Positions 10,849-20,691 of a stretch of DNA of 64,000 nt are shown in pieces. The stretch lies in the NCBI RefSeq assembly GCF_013839525.1, contig NZ_JACDIS010000001.1:1-64000 (forward strand). The letters are read 5' to 3'. Positions within the stretch are counted from its first letter, which is position 1, and every line of letters starts with the position of its first letter. A program made the position numbers and the translations under genes. Source of the DNA: Chthonobacter rhizosphaerae (GTDB lineage Bacteria > Pseudomonadota > Alphaproteobacteria > Rhizobiales > Pleomorphomonadaceae). Below the pieces are notes generated by a model. That model was not told the DNA's origin and made no database searches. It saw only the letters and a program-made list of their open reading frames with translations.

Positions 10849-11922
10849 TCACATCTCCGCCTCGGCGAGCCGCTGGGCCTGGTCCTCGCTGAGGAGGGCC
10901 GAGACGAGCTCGTCGAGGTCGCCCTCCATCACCTGCGGCAGGCGGTAGAGGGTGAGGTTGATCCGGTGGTCGGTGACGCGGCCCTGGCCGAAGTTGTAGG
11001 TGCGGATCCGCTCCGACCGGTCGCCGGAGCCGACCTGGCCCTTGCGCTGGGCGGCCCGCTCGCTCGCCAGGCGCTCGCGCTCGGCGTCGTAGAGGCGGGC
11101 GCGCAACAGCTTCAGGGCCTTGGCGCGGTTCTTGTGCTGGGACCGCTCGTCCTGGACGGCCACCACGACCCCCGTGGGCACGTGGGTGATCCGGATGGCG
11201 CTGTCGGTGGTGTTGACGTGCTGGCCGCCGGAGCCGGACGCCCGGAAGGTGTCGATCCGAAGGTCGGCCTCGTCGATCTCCAGGTCCACCTCCTCCGCCT
11301 CGGGCAGGACCGCCACGGTGGCGGCGGAGGTGTGGATGCGGCCGCTCGATTCGGTCGCCGGCACCCGCTGGACCCGGTGGACGCCCGATTCGAATTTCAG
11401 CCGCTCGAAGACGCCGCGCCCCTCGATCGCCGCGATGATCTCGCGATAGCCGCCGTGCTCGCCCTCGGTGGCGGACAGGACCTCCACCTTCCAGCCCCTG
11501 GCGTCCGCGTAGCGCTGGTACATGCGGAAGAGATCGCCGGCGAACAGGGCCGCCTCGTCGCCGCCGGTGCCGGCGCGCACCTCCAGGATGGCGCCGAGGT
11601 CGTCGGCCCGGTCGCGCGGCAGGAGCGACAGGCGGATCTCCTGGGTGAGCGCCTCCAGCTGCTCCATGACGTGCGGCCGCTCGGCCTCGGCGAGGACGCG
11701 CATGTCCCGGTCGGTGCCGGCGTCGGCGATCATGTGGTCGAGGTCGCTCAGCTCGCGCTCGACCGAGCGCAGCTGGCGGATGCGCCCGACGAGCGGCTCC
11801 AGCTCGGCATAGTCCCGCGACAGGCGGACATAGGTCTCCGCGTCCGGCTGCCCGGCCATGCGCGCCTCGATGATCGCGAACCGATCGAGCACGCCTTCGA
11901 GTTTGTGATCGAATCCAGTCAT
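10849..11922 (-). CDS. prfA: Peptide chain release factor 1 (RF1)
   Basis: A 357-residue class-I release factor that reads UAA and UAG and triggers peptide release on the ribosome. The catalytic GGQ is at 232-234 in GSGGQHVN. The stop-codon-reading PAT tripeptide is seen in [14 protein letters not shown], which marks RF1 rather than RF2 (SPF). The C-terminal [21 protein letters not shown] run is family-typical. It starts 11 bases after ptsP and ends 7 bases before prmC, giving a ptsP-prfA-prmC operon. Confidence 0.97.
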   Translation of the reverse strand: MTGFDHKLEGVLDRFAIIEARMAGQPDAETYVRLSRDYAELEPLVGRIRQLRSVERELSDLDHMIADAGTDRDMRVLAEAERPHVMEQLEALTQEIRLSLLPRDRADDLGAILEVRAGTGGDEAALFAGDLFRMYQRYADARGWKVEVLSATEGEHGGYREIIAAIEGRGVFERLKFESGVHRVQRVPATESSGRIHTSAATVAVLPEAEEVDLEIDEADLRIDTFRASGSGGQHVNTTDSAIRITHVPTGVVVAVQDERSQHKNRAKALKLLRARLYDAERERLASERAAQRKGQVGSGDRSERIRTYNFGQGRVTDHRINLTLYRLPQVMEGDLDELVSALLSEDQAQRLAEAEM

Positions 11923-11933
11923 CGGTCCGCGGT

Positions 11934-14204
11934 TTACGAGAGCGGCACGTCGTTGGCCAGAGCATACTCTTCAAGCACGGGCCGGAGCGTCGGCGCCGTG
12001 GACGTCTCGATCGCCTCCGACAGGAAAGCCTCCAGGGCGGCGACGTCGACGGATCGGACCATCGCCTTCACCGGGCCGACGGAGGCCGGCGTCATGGAGA
12101 TGGACCGGAACCCCACCCCGATCAAGGCCATGGCGGTGAGCGGCTTGCCGGCCATTTCGCCGCAGAGGGTGGCGGTCTTGCCCTTGGCGGCGGCCGTGGC
12201 GGCGATCGTCCTCAGAGCCTTCAGGAAGGACGGAGAGAGCACGTCGAACCGGTCGCCGATCATGCCGTTGCCCCGGTCGGCGGCAAACATGAACTGGAAC
12301 AGGTCGTTGGAGCCGACCGACACGAAGTCGACCGCCTCCAGGAGGGCGTCGAGCTCGAACAGGAGCGCCGGCACCTCCACCATGGCGCCGAGCCGGACGG
12401 TGGACGGAGGCTCGTAGCCGTGGCCGGCCAGAAACCGCTGCTCCCGCTCCACGAGGGCGCGGGCGGCGGTGTACTCGGCCACCTGGCTGACCATGGGGAA
12501 CATGAGGCGCAGCTCGCGCCCGGCCGACGCCTTGAGAAGCGCGCGGATCTGGGTGCGCAGGATCACCGGCCGGTCGAGCCCGAGCCGGATCGCCCGCCAG
12601 CCCATGGCGGGGTTCTCCTCGTGGACCGAGCGGCTGAGATAGGGCAGCACCTTGTCGCCGCCGATGTCCAGCGACCGGAAGGTGACCGGCCGGCCGGCGG
12701 CGCCGTCGAGGATCTTGGAATAGAGCTGCTGCTGCTCGCCCATCCGCGGGAAGGCGGACGCGATCATGAACTGCAGCTCGGTGCGGAAGAGGCCGATGCC
12801 GTCCGCCCCGCTCTCGTCCAGGTGCGGCAGATCGAACAGGAGGCCGGCGTTGACGAGGAGCGAGATCTCCACCCCGTCCCGGGTGACCGACGGCTTGTTG
12901 CGCAGGCGGCGGAAGCGCTCCTGCCGGCGGGCGCGGAAGCGCACCTTCTCGGCATAGGCGTGCTCCACGTCGGCGGGCGGGCGCAGGTGCACGAGCCCGG
13001 TCTCGCCGTCGACGATGATGGCGTCGCCGCTCTCGGCGAGGGTGACGGCGTTCTGCACCTGCCCGACGGTGGCGATGTTGAGGGCGCGGGCCACGATGGC
13101 CACGTGGCTGGTGGCGGCGCCCTCCTCCAGCACGAGGCCGCGCACCTTGGTGCGGTCGTAGTCGAGGAGTTCGGCCGCGCCCATGTTGCGCGCCACGATG
13201 ATGGCGTCGCGCGGCAGTTCGGGCGGCTTGTCGGCCTTCCCCATCAGTTCGCGGAGGAGCCGGAAGGTGAGGTCGTCGAAGTCGTGCAGGCGCTCGCGGA
13301 GATAAGGGTCGGTCTGGCGCATCATCCGGGCGCGCGTGTCCGACTGCACCCGCTCCACGGCGGCCTCGGCGGTGAGGCCGGAGCGGACGATCGCCTCCTC
13401 CATGCGCCGCACCCAGCCGCGGTCGTAGGCGAACATGCGGTAGGCTTCCAGCACGTCCCGGTGCTCGCCGTGGTGGGCCACCTCGCCGCGCTCGATCATG
13501 TCGTCGACCGAGAGGCGCAAGTTGGCGATCGCCTGCTCCAGGCGCCGGATCTCGGCCTCCGGGTCCTCGGCGATCAGGTCGGTGACCACCACGCGCGGCT
13601 CGTGCAGCACCACGTAGCCGAGGCCGACGCCGTCGGACAGGGCGACGCCCTCCAGGTGCATGGGCCGGGCGAGATCGAGGCCGGCGGATTCCGTGGCCGA
13701 GAGCGACGCCAGCTCGCCGGAGGCGATCATCTCGGCGATCACCATGGCGGTGGTCTGGAGCGCCTCCTCCTCCTCCTCCGAATAGTGCTTGCGCGCCCGG
13801 TTCTGGACCACCAGCACGCCGAGGGTGCGGCCGGCGCGCAGGATCGGCACGCCGAGGAAGGAGTGGTAGGCCTCCTCGCCGAGCCCCGGGATGTAGGAGA
13901 AGGCCGGGTGGACCTGGGCGTCCGGCAGGTTGAGGAGCTGCGCCTCCGCGGCGATCTGGCCGACGAGGCCCTGGCCCACCATGAGGGCGGCCTTGTGGAC
14001 GGACTCGCGGTTGAGGCCCTCGGTGGCGAACAGTTCGAGGACGTTGTCGGCCCTCAGGACATAGACCGAGCAGACCTCCGCGACCATGTTGGCCGCGATG
14101 GTGACGACGATCTTGTCGAGCCGTTCCTGCGCGCTGATCGGCTCCGCCATCACCTCGCGGAGACGACGCAGCAACACGCGCGGACCGAAGAGTGACCCCC
14201 GCAT
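11934..14204 (-). CDS. ptsP: Phosphoenolpyruvate--protein phosphotransferase PtsP (EI-Ntr)
   Basis: A 756-residue first enzyme of the nitrogen-related phosphotransfer chain (PtsP to NPr to EIIA-Ntr), a regulatory cascade linking nitrogen and carbon status. A GAF domain occupies about 20-165. The phosphohistidine domain has H367 in [14 protein letters not shown]. The C-terminal PEP-binding barrel carries [19 protein letters not shown] and [10 protein letters not shown]. It lies 137 bases downstream of lysC and 11 bases upstream of prfA. The lysC-ptsP-prfA order is the one usually seen in Hyphomicrobiales. Confidence 0.95.
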   Translation of the reverse strand: MRGSLFGPRVLLRRLREVMAEPISAQERLDKIVVTIAANMVAEVCSVYVLRADNVLELFATEGLNRESVHKAALMVGQGLVGQIAAEAQLLNLPDAQVHPAFSYIPGLGEEAYHSFLGVPILRAGRTLGVLVVQNRARKHYSEEEEEALQTTAMVIAEMIASGELASLSATESAGLDLARPMHLEGVALSDGVGLGYVVLHEPRVVVTDLIAEDPEAEIRRLEQAIANLRLSVDDMIERGEVAHHGEHRDVLEAYRMFAYDRGWVRRMEEAIVRSGLTAEAAVERVQSDTRARMMRQTDPYLRERLHDFDDLTFRLLRELMGKADKPPELPRDAIIVARNMGAAELLDYDRTKVRGLVLEEGAATSHVAIVARALNIATVGQVQNAVTLAESGDAIIVDGETGLVHLRPPADVEHAYAEKVRFRARRQERFRRLRNKPSVTRDGVEISLLVNAGLLFDLPHLDESGADGIGLFRTELQFMIASAFPRMGEQQQLYSKILDGAAGRPVTFRSLDIGGDKVLPYLSRSVHEENPAMGWRAIRLGLDRPVILRTQIRALLKASAGRELRLMFPMVSQVAEYTAARALVEREQRFLAGHGYEPPSTVRLGAMVEVPALLFELDALLEAVDFVSVGSNDLFQFMFAADRGNGMIGDRFDVLSPSFLKALRTIAATAAAKGKTATLCGEMAGKPLTAMALIGVGFRSISMTPASVGPVKAMVRSVDVAALEAFLSEAIETSTAPTLRPVLEEYALANDVPLS

Positions 14205-14341
14205 CGTCCGCTTTCCTCATGGCCCGAGCCCGGCGGGGGCCCAGTCCGCCGGAACGCCCGGGCCATCCGTAAGGTCCATCGCGCCGCCCGTGCCGCAACG
14301 AGCGCCGGACGGTCTGGCCGCGCGGGTGTCCGCGCGTCCGA

Positions 14342-15595
14342 TCAGGCCTTGTCGAGTCCGTATACCGAGTGGAGCGTTCGGACCGCAAGTTCGGTGTAGG
14401 CGGCGTCGATGAGGACGGAGATCTTGATCTCCGACGTGGTGATCGCCCGGATGTTGATACCCTTGGAGGCGAGCGCCCGGAAACACTCCGCCGCCACCCC
14501 CGCGTGGCTGCGCATGCCGATGCCGATCACCGAGACCTTGCAGACGTCCTTGGCGCCTTCGATCGCCTGGTAGCCGATGCCCTCCAGGTTGCTCTCGATG
14601 ACGCTGACGGCGCGCTCGTAGTCCACCGCCGGCACCGTGAAGGTGATGTCCGTCTCCTGGCCGTTCGACGAGACGTTCTGGACGATCATGTCCACGTTGA
14701 TGTTGGCGGCGGCGAGCGGCACGAACACGGCGGCCGCGACGCCCGGCTTGTCGGCGACGCGGCGGATCGAGATCTGCGCCTCGTCCTTGGAATAGGCGAT
14801 GCCGGTGACGACCTGCTGTTCCACGATTTCGTCCTCGTCGCAAATGAGCGTTCCGAACGGGTCGCCGTTCGGCATGGTCTTGGGGTTGGCCGGGTCCTCG
14901 AAGGAGGACCGCACGAAGGTTCGCACCCGGTGCACCATGGCGAGCTCCACGGAGCGGACCTGCAGGACCTTGGAGCCGAGGGACGCCATCTCGAGCATCT
15001 CCTCGAACGACACCTTGTCGAGCCGGCGCGCCTTCGGCACCACGCGCGGATCGGTGGTGTAGACCCCGTCCACGTCCGTGTAGATGTCGCAGCGGTCGGC
15101 CTTGAGGGCCGCCGCGATCGCCACCGCCGAGGTGTCGGAGCCGCCGCGGCCGAGGGTGGAGATCCGCCCGTCGGGCGCGATGCCCTGGAAGCCGGCGATG
15201 ACCGCGACCCGGCCCTCCTCCATCTGCTGGATCACCCGGGTGCCGTCGATCGACGTGATGCGGGCCGCCCCGTGGGCCTGGTCGGTGACGATCGGCACCT
15301 GCCAGCCCTGCCAGGAGCGGGCGTCGACGCCCATAGCCTGGAGCGTGATGGCGAGGAGGCCCGACGTGACCTGCTCGCCGGAGGCCACCACCGCGTCATA
15401 CTCGCGGGCGTCGTGGAGGACCGAGGCGCCCCGGCAGAAGGCCACGAGCTCGTTCGTCTTGCCCGACATGGCCGACACCACGACGGCCACCTGGTGGCCT
15501 GCGTCCACCTCCCGTTTGACGTGGGCGGCGACGTTGCGGATGCGGTCGAGGTCGGCGACGGACGTGCCGCCGAATTTCATCACCAGCCGGGCCAT
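14342..15595 (-). CDS. lysC: Aspartate kinase
   Basis: A 417-residue enzyme that phosphorylates aspartate, the first step towards lysine, threonine, methionine and diaminopimelate. The start is the ATG before the canonical MARLVMKFGGTSVAD; the frame extends upstream but without family similarity. The kinase domain (about 1-245) has KFGGTSVAD and GRGGSDTSAVAIAAAL, and two ACT domains follow (about 265-410) for feedback control by lysine and/or threonine. No separate internal start for a beta subunit was examined in depth, though such an arrangement occurs in the family. Confidence 0.95.
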   Translation of the reverse strand: MARLVMKFGGTSVADLDRIRNVAAHVKREVDAGHQVAVVVSAMSGKTNELVAFCRGASVLHDAREYDAVVASGEQVTSGLLAITLQAMGVDARSWQGWQVPIVTDQAHGAARITSIDGTRVIQQMEEGRVAVIAGFQGIAPDGRISTLGRGGSDTSAVAIAAALKADRCDIYTDVDGVYTTDPRVVPKARRLDKVSFEEMLEMASLGSKVLQVRSVELAMVHRVRTFVRSSFEDPANPKTMPNGDPFGTLICDEDEIVEQQVVTGIAYSKDEAQISIRRVADKPGVAAAVFVPLAAANINVDMIVQNVSSNGQETDITFTVPAVDYERAVSVIESNLEGIGYQAIEGAKDVCKVSVIGIGMRSHAGVAAECFRALASKGINIRAITTSEIKISVLIDAAYTELAVRTLHSVYGLDKA

Positions 15596-15752
15596 CTTGG
15601 ACAATGCCGAACTCTGTTGAGGGGCGAACCCGCCCGAAGGACAAGGAGGCGCTTGACGCGGCGTCATCCGCCGCGGCGAGGCGCGCCCTCCATACAGGAT
15701 GGTCGCCGCTCCCGCAATCGGTGCGCCGTCGAAGGATGTCCGACGGGGCCGG

Positions 15753-16679
15753 TCAGGCGGCGAGGCGCGCCAGCCACTCGGCCATGGCGGAGAAGACCCG
15801 GGACACGACCGGGTGGCCGCCCATGTGCAGGAAACCGTGGTGGAGCCCGGCGACCCGCTCGAACAGGCTGAGACCGCCGGCCTCGGCGAGCCGCGCCGCA
15901 TAGGCCTCGCCCTCGTCGCGAAGGACGTCGTATTCGGCGGTGAACAGGAAGGCCGGCGGCAGGCCCTTGAGGCTGTCCGCCGACAGCGGCGCCGCGTGCG
16001 GGTGGGTCCGGAGGGCGGGATCCGGCGCGTAATGGTCCCAGAACCAGCGCATGTCGTCGGCGGTGAGGCCGTAGCCCTCGGCGAACTCCCGATAGCTCGC
16101 GAAGCCGGCGCCCGCGTGGGCGACGACCGGATAGGCGAGGATCTGGCCGGCGAGGCGCGGCCCGCCCTCGTCGCGCAGGCGGAGCGTCGTCACGGCGGCG
16201 AGGTTGGCGCCGGCGCTGTCGCCGGCCACCACCAGCCGGTTCGAATCGAAACCGAGGGCGCTCGCCGCCTCGGCCGCCCAGCGGGTGGCGGCGAGCGCGT
16301 CGTCGGCCGCGGCCGGGAATCGGTGCTCCGGCGCCAGCCGGTAGTCCACGCTGAGGACGCCCACGCCGCCGCGCGCCGCGATCGTCCGGCAGATGGCGTC
16401 GTGGCTGTCGAGCCCGCAGAGGACGAAGCCGCCGCCGTGGAAATAGACGACGAGCGGCAAGGTCCCCGCCTTCGGCCGGTAGAGCCGCGCCCTGAGGGGG
16501 CCGGCCGGCCCCGGAACGGCGAGCGCGCGCACCTCCGCGACCGCGGGCCCGGGCGGCCGCTGCACGGCGTCCTCGTCCGCAAAGGCGCGCGCCTCCGGCA
16601 CCGTGACGGCGGCGAACCGGCGGCGGCCGCTCGCGCGGGCAAGGGCAAGGGCTTCGGCGACGAGAGGATCGAGGGGCAT
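15753..16679 (-). CDS. Alpha/beta hydrolase, hormone-sensitive-lipase-like esterase
   Basis: A 308-residue carboxylesterase-type enzyme of the HSL group. The oxyanion-hole motif HGGGF is at 81-85, the nucleophile S155 in GDSAG, and D251 (EYDVLRDEG) and H281 (GLHHGF) complete the triad. The start MPLDPLVAEAL at 16679 is preferred to an upstream GTG at 16742 that would add an Arg-rich, nonconserved stretch. It stands between lysC and ubiG, which are usually direct neighbours in related genomes, so it may be a later insertion. The substrate cannot be told from sequence. Confidence 0.88.
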   Translation of the reverse strand: MPLDPLVAEALALARASGRRRFAAVTVPEARAFADEDAVQRPPGPAVAEVRALAVPGPAGPLRARLYRPKAGTLPLVVYFHGGGFVLCGLDSHDAICRTIAARGGVGVLSVDYRLAPEHRFPAAADDALAATRWAAEAASALGFDSNRLVVAGDSAGANLAAVTTLRLRDEGGPRLAGQILAYPVVAHAGAGFASYREFAEGYGLTADDMRWFWDHYAPDPALRTHPHAAPLSADSLKGLPPAFLFTAEYDVLRDEGEAYAARLAEAGGLSLFERVAGLHHGFLHMGGHPVVSRVFSAMAEWLARLAA

Positions 16680-16950
16680 GATGGCTCGAGATCGGGCGGG
16701 AAGAGCGCGAAGAACAGGTCGGGCGGAAAAGAGGCGACGCACGATGGGAAACCTTACCTAGCACAGGCCGCGTGCCCGCGCATGCGGGACGGAAGGACGC
16801 TCGGATGACGCGGAGCCTGGGCTCCGGCGGACCCGCTCGACCGCCGACCCCCGAGCCGCCGGCTTTTCCTTTCCGGCGATGGCGCGCTATGTGTCCGCAT
16901 GCGCGCGCGGCCGGACGGCCGCCGCCGGCGGCATGGAGGGGGACGGGACG

Positions 16951-17694
16951 ATGCAGGCGACCAGGACGACCGTGGACCAGGCGGAGGTCGACCGCTTTTC
17001 CCGCATGGCCGCCGAATGGTGGGATCCGAAAGGCAAGTTCAAGCCGCTGCACAAGTTCAACCCCGTGCGGCTCGGGTACCTGAAGCGCGAGGTGAGCGCG
17101 CATTTCGGCCGCGACCCGAAGCGCCTGGACGCCTTCACGGGCCTGCGGATCCTGGACATCGGCTGCGGCGGCGGGCTCGTGAGCGAGCCGCTCGCACGGC
17201 TCGGCGCGTCGGTGGTCGGGGTCGATCCGTCCGACACGAACGTGGAGGTGGCGCGGCTTCACGCGGCGCGCACCGGCGTGACGGTGGACTACCGCGCCGC
17301 CACCGCGGAGGACCTCGCCGCCGCAGGAGAAACGTTCGACGTGGTGCTGGCCCTGGAGGTGGTGGAGCACGTGGCCGACGTGCCCGGCTTCCTGGCGCTG
17401 ACCGCCGGCATGGTGCGCCCGGGCGGCCTGATGGTGGTGGCGACCATCAACCGAACCCTGAAGGCGCTCGGCCTCGCCATCGTGGGTGCGGAATACGTGC
17501 TCCGCTGGCTGCCGCGCGGCACCCACAGCTACGACAAGCTGGTGAAGCCGGAGGAGATCGAAGGGCCGCTCCAGGCGGAGGGCCTGACGCTGCTCGATCG
17601 CGCCGGCGTCGTCTACGATCCGCTCCGCGATCTCTGGAAGGAGAGCCGGGACACGGACGTCAACTACATGGTGCTGGCCGCCCGGCCCGCCTGA
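16951..17694 (+). CDS. ubiG: Bifunctional 2-polyprenyl-6-hydroxyphenol methylase / 3-demethylubiquinol 3-O-methyltransferase UbiG
   Basis: A 247-residue SAM-dependent methyltransferase that performs both O-methylations of ubiquinone synthesis. Family marks are [19 protein letters not shown] at the N-terminus, the SAM motif [15 protein letters not shown], and the C-terminal [12 protein letters not shown]. The ATG at 16951 is preferred because GGAGGGGGA precedes it at good spacing and the length then fits; in-frame starts at 16879 and 16933 are possible. It is divergent from the esterase gene. Confidence 0.95.
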   Translation: MQATRTTVDQAEVDRFSRMAAEWWDPKGKFKPLHKFNPVRLGYLKREVSAHFGRDPKRLDAFTGLRILDIGCGGGLVSEPLARLGASVVGVDPSDTNVEVARLHAARTGVTVDYRAATAEDLAAAGETFDVVLALEVVEHVADVPGFLALTAGMVRPGGLMVVATINRTLKALGLAIVGAEYVLRWLPRGTHSYDKLVKPEEIEGPLQAEGLTLLDRAGVVYDPLRDLWKESRDTDVNYMVLAARPA

Positions 17695-17804
17695 GCGGGG
17701 CCAAGGGCGGGCCTCGACCGCGGTCCGGCGTCACCCGGGAACGCGGCGTTCGCGCGCTCATGGCGCCGGCTGCGTCGGCCGGGCCTCGGCGGCGCCGGCG
17801 CGCG

Positions 17805-18281
17805 TCAGTTCTGCTCGTCCGGGAGGATCGGGAGCGGCAGGATGCCGACGCCCTCCTCAACGAGTTCGCGCGCCTCCTCGGCGGTCGCCTGGCCGTGCAC
17901 CGCCCGCTCGGGCGCCTCGCCATAATGGATGCGCCGTGCTTCCTCGGCGAAGCGCGAGCCGACGTTCTCGGAATTCTCGATCAGCCTCGTCTTGAGCTCG
18001 CGCAGGCGGCCGATGATCTCCCGCCCCTCGGGGGTGGACAGCATGGCCTGGATGGGCGCCGGCACGGTCGGCGCCTCGGCCGGGACGGGCGTGGGCGCGG
18101 ACGGCTCCGCCGCCTCGCCGGTGCGCACGCGCGGAGCCATCAGGCCCTTGGCGACGGACGTGGAGCCGCAATGCGGGCAGGACAGGAGCCCCCGCTCCGC
18201 CTGGGCGTCGAAATCCGCGGCCGACCGGAACCAGGCGTCGAACCCGTGCCCCTTGTCGCAGGAGAGTGCGTAGCGGATCAC
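17805..18281 (-). CDS. DUF1178 family zinc-ribbon-like protein
   Basis: A 158-residue protein with the DUF1178 N-terminus: IRYALSCDKGHGFDAWF followed by a CPHCGS knuckle, which suggests metal binding. The middle is Pro/Ala-rich, and the C-terminal part has the family run IHYGEAPERAVHGQAT. The start is GTG at 18281, overlapping the TGA of the upstream nitrilase gene as GTGA, which indicates translational coupling. The function is not known. The pairing with a nitrilase-family gene is common in alphaproteobacteria. Confidence 0.88.
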   Translation of the reverse strand: MIRYALSCDKGHGFDAWFRSAADFDAQAERGLLSCPHCGSTSVAKGLMAPRVRTGEAAEPSAPTPVPAEAPTVPAPIQAMLSTPEGREIIGRLRELKTRLIENSENVGSRFAEEARRIHYGEAPERAVHGQATAEEARELVEEGVGILPLPILPDEQN

Positions 18282-19135
18282 CCGAGGGACCTCAGCCGTG
18301 CGCGCTCGGCCGGGACGAGCCCGAACGGCCGCTCGTTCTTCAGGGACGGGATGCGCCCGCGCGCCGCCGCGACCGCGGCGAGATCGATGTCGGCGAAAAG
18401 GACGCCGGGCTCGTCGTGGTCGAGCTCGGCCACCACGGCGCCCCACGGATCCACCACGATGGAGTGGCCGAACGTTTCGCGGCCGTCCTCGTGGACGCCG
18501 CCCTGGGCGGCCGACGCCAGATAGCAGCCGTTCTCGATGGCGCGGGCGCGCTGCAGCGCGTGCCAATGGGCAAGGCCGGTCTGGCGCGTGAAGGCGGCGG
18601 GCGCCGTGATCAGGTCCGCCCCCGCCTGCCCGTAGGCGCGGAAGAGATGGGGAAAGCGCACGTCGTAGCAGATGCCGAGACCGACGGTCATGCCGCCGGC
18701 GTCCACCATCACGGCGTCCGTGCCGGGCGTGTAGGTGGCGCTTTCCCGCCAGCTTTCGCCGTTCGGCAGGTCCACGTCGAACATGTGGATCTTGTCGTAG
18801 GCGCCGAGGACCCCGCCGTCCGGCCCGATCACGAAGGCGCGGTTCGCCACCTTGCCGTCGGCGCGCAGGATGGCGAGCGAGCCCACGTGGATGTGGATGG
18901 CGCGCTCGGCCGCCACCGCCCTCAGCCGCGCGAGCGTCGGGTCGTCGGCCTCGGGCTTCAGCGCCTGGAAGAGATCGTCCCTGGACCGCTCCAGGATGTT
19001 GGTCATCTCCGGCGTCTGCACGTAGGTGGCGCCGGCGTCGGCGGCCTCGCGGACGAGCGCCTCGGTCCTCGCCAGGTTGGCGAGCGGGTCGCGCCCGGAA
19101 CGGAGCTGGACGCAGGCGATGCGGCGGACGGTCAT
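18278..19135 (-). CDS. Carbon-nitrogen hydrolase (Nit1/Nit2-like amidase)
   Basis: A 285-residue nitrilase-superfamily amidase. The Glu-Lys-Cys triad is visible: E43 in TPEMTN, K115 in YDKIHMFDVD and C156 in GICYDVRFP. The KIHMFDVDLP pattern fits the Nit2/NitFhit branch, which hydrolyses omega-amides or deaminated glutathione; nearness to glutaredoxin makes a thiol-metabolite repair role plausible but unproven. It is co-transcribed with grxC upstream (46 bases away) and the DUF1178 gene downstream. Confidence 0.92.
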   Translation of the reverse strand: MTVRRIACVQLRSGRDPLANLARTEALVREAADAGATYVQTPEMTNILERSRDDLFQALKPEADDPTLARLRAVAAERAIHIHVGSLAILRADGKVANRAFVIGPDGGVLGAYDKIHMFDVDLPNGESWRESATYTPGTDAVMVDAGGMTVGLGICYDVRFPHLFRAYGQAGADLITAPAAFTRQTGLAHWHALQRARAIENGCYLASAAQGGVHEDGRETFGHSIVVDPWGAVVAELDHDEPGVLFADIDLAAVAAARGRIPSLKNERPFGLVPAERARLRSLG

Positions 19136-19180
19136 TGCGGGATACCTGTATCGGGCGGGCCGGCTGGACGGCGCATTGTG

Positions 19181-19435
19181 TCAGGCGGCGAGCAGGGCGT
19201 CGAGCCTTCCGGCCCGCTCCAGGGCGTGCAGGTCGTCACAGCCGCCGACGTGGGTGTCGCCGATGAAGATCTGCGGGAAGGTGGCGCGGCCGGACCGGGT
19301 CATCATCTCCTGCCGCCGCGTCGGATCGCCGGTTGCGTTGATCTCCGTGTAGGCGACGCCCTTGCGGTCGAGGAGGGCCTTGGCGGCGGCGCAGTAGCCG
19401 CAGAGGTCGCGGGTGTAGATGATGACGTCGGCCAT
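19181..19435 (-). CDS. grxC: Glutaredoxin 3
   Basis: An 84-residue glutathione-dependent thiol oxidoreductase. The active site is CGYC (12-15) rather than the more common CPYC; both are known in class-I glutaredoxins. The glutathione-binding TFPQIFI and GGCDDLHALE motifs are intact. The start MADVIIYTRDLCGYC gives the usual length. It lies 70 bases downstream of the comF-like gene and 46 bases before the nitrilase gene, suggesting one minus-strand operon from comF to DUF1178. Confidence 0.95.
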   Translation of the reverse strand: MADVIIYTRDLCGYCAAAKALLDRKGVAYTEINATGDPTRRQEMMTRSGRATFPQIFIGDTHVGGCDDLHALERAGRLDALLAA

Positions 19436-19505
19436 GGGATCTCCTGGATTTCGGGCAGCGCTCGGCGTGGCGTTCGGGGCGGAAAGGTCTTGCCAGATAT
19501 AGGGT

Positions 19506-20402
19506 CTAGCCGACGCCGGGGACAACCCGCGCGAAGGCGACCACGTCGACCGAGGCGGCGCCGGCGCGCAGGAGCGCGCGGGTGGCGGCCTCCACGGTCG
19601 CGCCGGTGGTGACGACGTCGTCGACGAGCAGCACGCGGCGGCCTTTCACGTGGCGGCGCAAGGACTTGGGGACCGCGAACGCGCCCTTCACGTTGGCGAG
19701 CCGCCCCTCCCGGGAGAGGCCCACCTGACGGGGTGTGGGGCGGCGGCGAACGAGGAGGCGGGGACGGTGGGGACGACCGGTCCGGCGGCCGAGTTCGGCG
19801 GCGAGCAGGGCGGACTGGTTGTAGCGCCGGGAGAAAAGCCGGAAGCGGTGCAGCGGCACCGGCACGAGGACGTCGGCCTCGAGGGCCAAGTCCTTGGAAA
19901 CCCTCAGCATCATGGCGGCGAGGAGGGGCGCGAGGTCGGACCGGTCGGCGTACTTGAAGGCGCCGACGAGCTCCGCCGCCGCCTCCGTGTAGCAGACCGC
20001 CGCGCGGGCCCGGACGTAGGGCGGCGGATCGGCCACCGCGGCGGCCGAGAGCGCCCCGGGGCCGAGATCGTAAGTCATTGGCGTGCCGAGTCTTTCACAC
20101 CACGGCCGCTCGATCGGGACGAGCCGCGACCAGCACGGCTGGCAGAGCCCCGGCCCCGCCTGCACCCGCCGCCGGCACAGGGGACAGGTCGGCGGCAGGG
20201 CGGAATCGAAAGCGCTGACAAAGGCTTGGCGGATCGCCGCGACCACGCGGGACAAGGCCGCCGACAGGGCCCCCGCGGCACCCCGGAGGCCGGCCGGAAG
20301 CCCCCGCGCCGGCCCCTCGAATGCAACCTCGGCGCGCATGGACGCGAACCGCCCGGATGGCTCGGCGGGCGGCGGATCGGCGGGGGCGAGCGGGATCCAC
20401 AT
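19506..20402 (-). CDS. ComF family protein (phosphoribosyltransferase-like)
   Basis: A 298-residue protein of the ComF/GntX group. A four-cysteine zinc-binding motif (CPLCRRRV and CQPCW) lies near 75-95, and a phosphoribosyltransferase fold follows with the PRPP loop VLLVDDVVTTGAT near 265-277. In naturally competent bacteria ComF aids DNA uptake; in others the role is unclear. The N-terminal 60 residues are poorly conserved, and an ATG at 20339 is an alternative start. The gene is divergent from the methyltransferase gene, sharing a 289-base intergenic region. Confidence 0.9.
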   Translation of the reverse strand: MWIPLAPADPPPAEPSGRFASMRAEVAFEGPARGLPAGLRGAAGALSAALSRVVAAIRQAFVSAFDSALPPTCPLCRRRVQAGPGLCQPCWSRLVPIERPWCERLGTPMTYDLGPGALSAAAVADPPPYVRARAAVCYTEAAAELVGAFKYADRSDLAPLLAAMMLRVSKDLALEADVLVPVPLHRFRLFSRRYNQSALLAAELGRRTGRPHRPRLLVRRRPTPRQVGLSREGRLANVKGAFAVPKSLRRHVKGRRVLLVDDVVTTGATVEAATRALLRAGAASVDVVAFARVVPGVG

Positions 20403-20691
20403 GGGTCGGTCGGGGTCTGGTCGCGGGTTCGGCCGGAGCGGCGCGCGCGGCGGAAAATGCTGTCGTGGCGGCAGCTTACGCCGTCGGGGCCGGCCCCGGA
20501 AGCCCCTCCCCGACGCCTCTTCCGGGCTCTTCGACGCACCGGCCGGAGCGGCCCCGCCGGGCCGTTTCCGACATGTCGGCCGTGTCGCCGGCGCGGCCGG
20601 AAGCCCGATCCGCCCGCCGCCGCCGGGGACGATTGACCCTCCGGCGCGTTCTCCCCATAACGGGGGCCCCGCGGCAGAAGGTCATCGGCTC

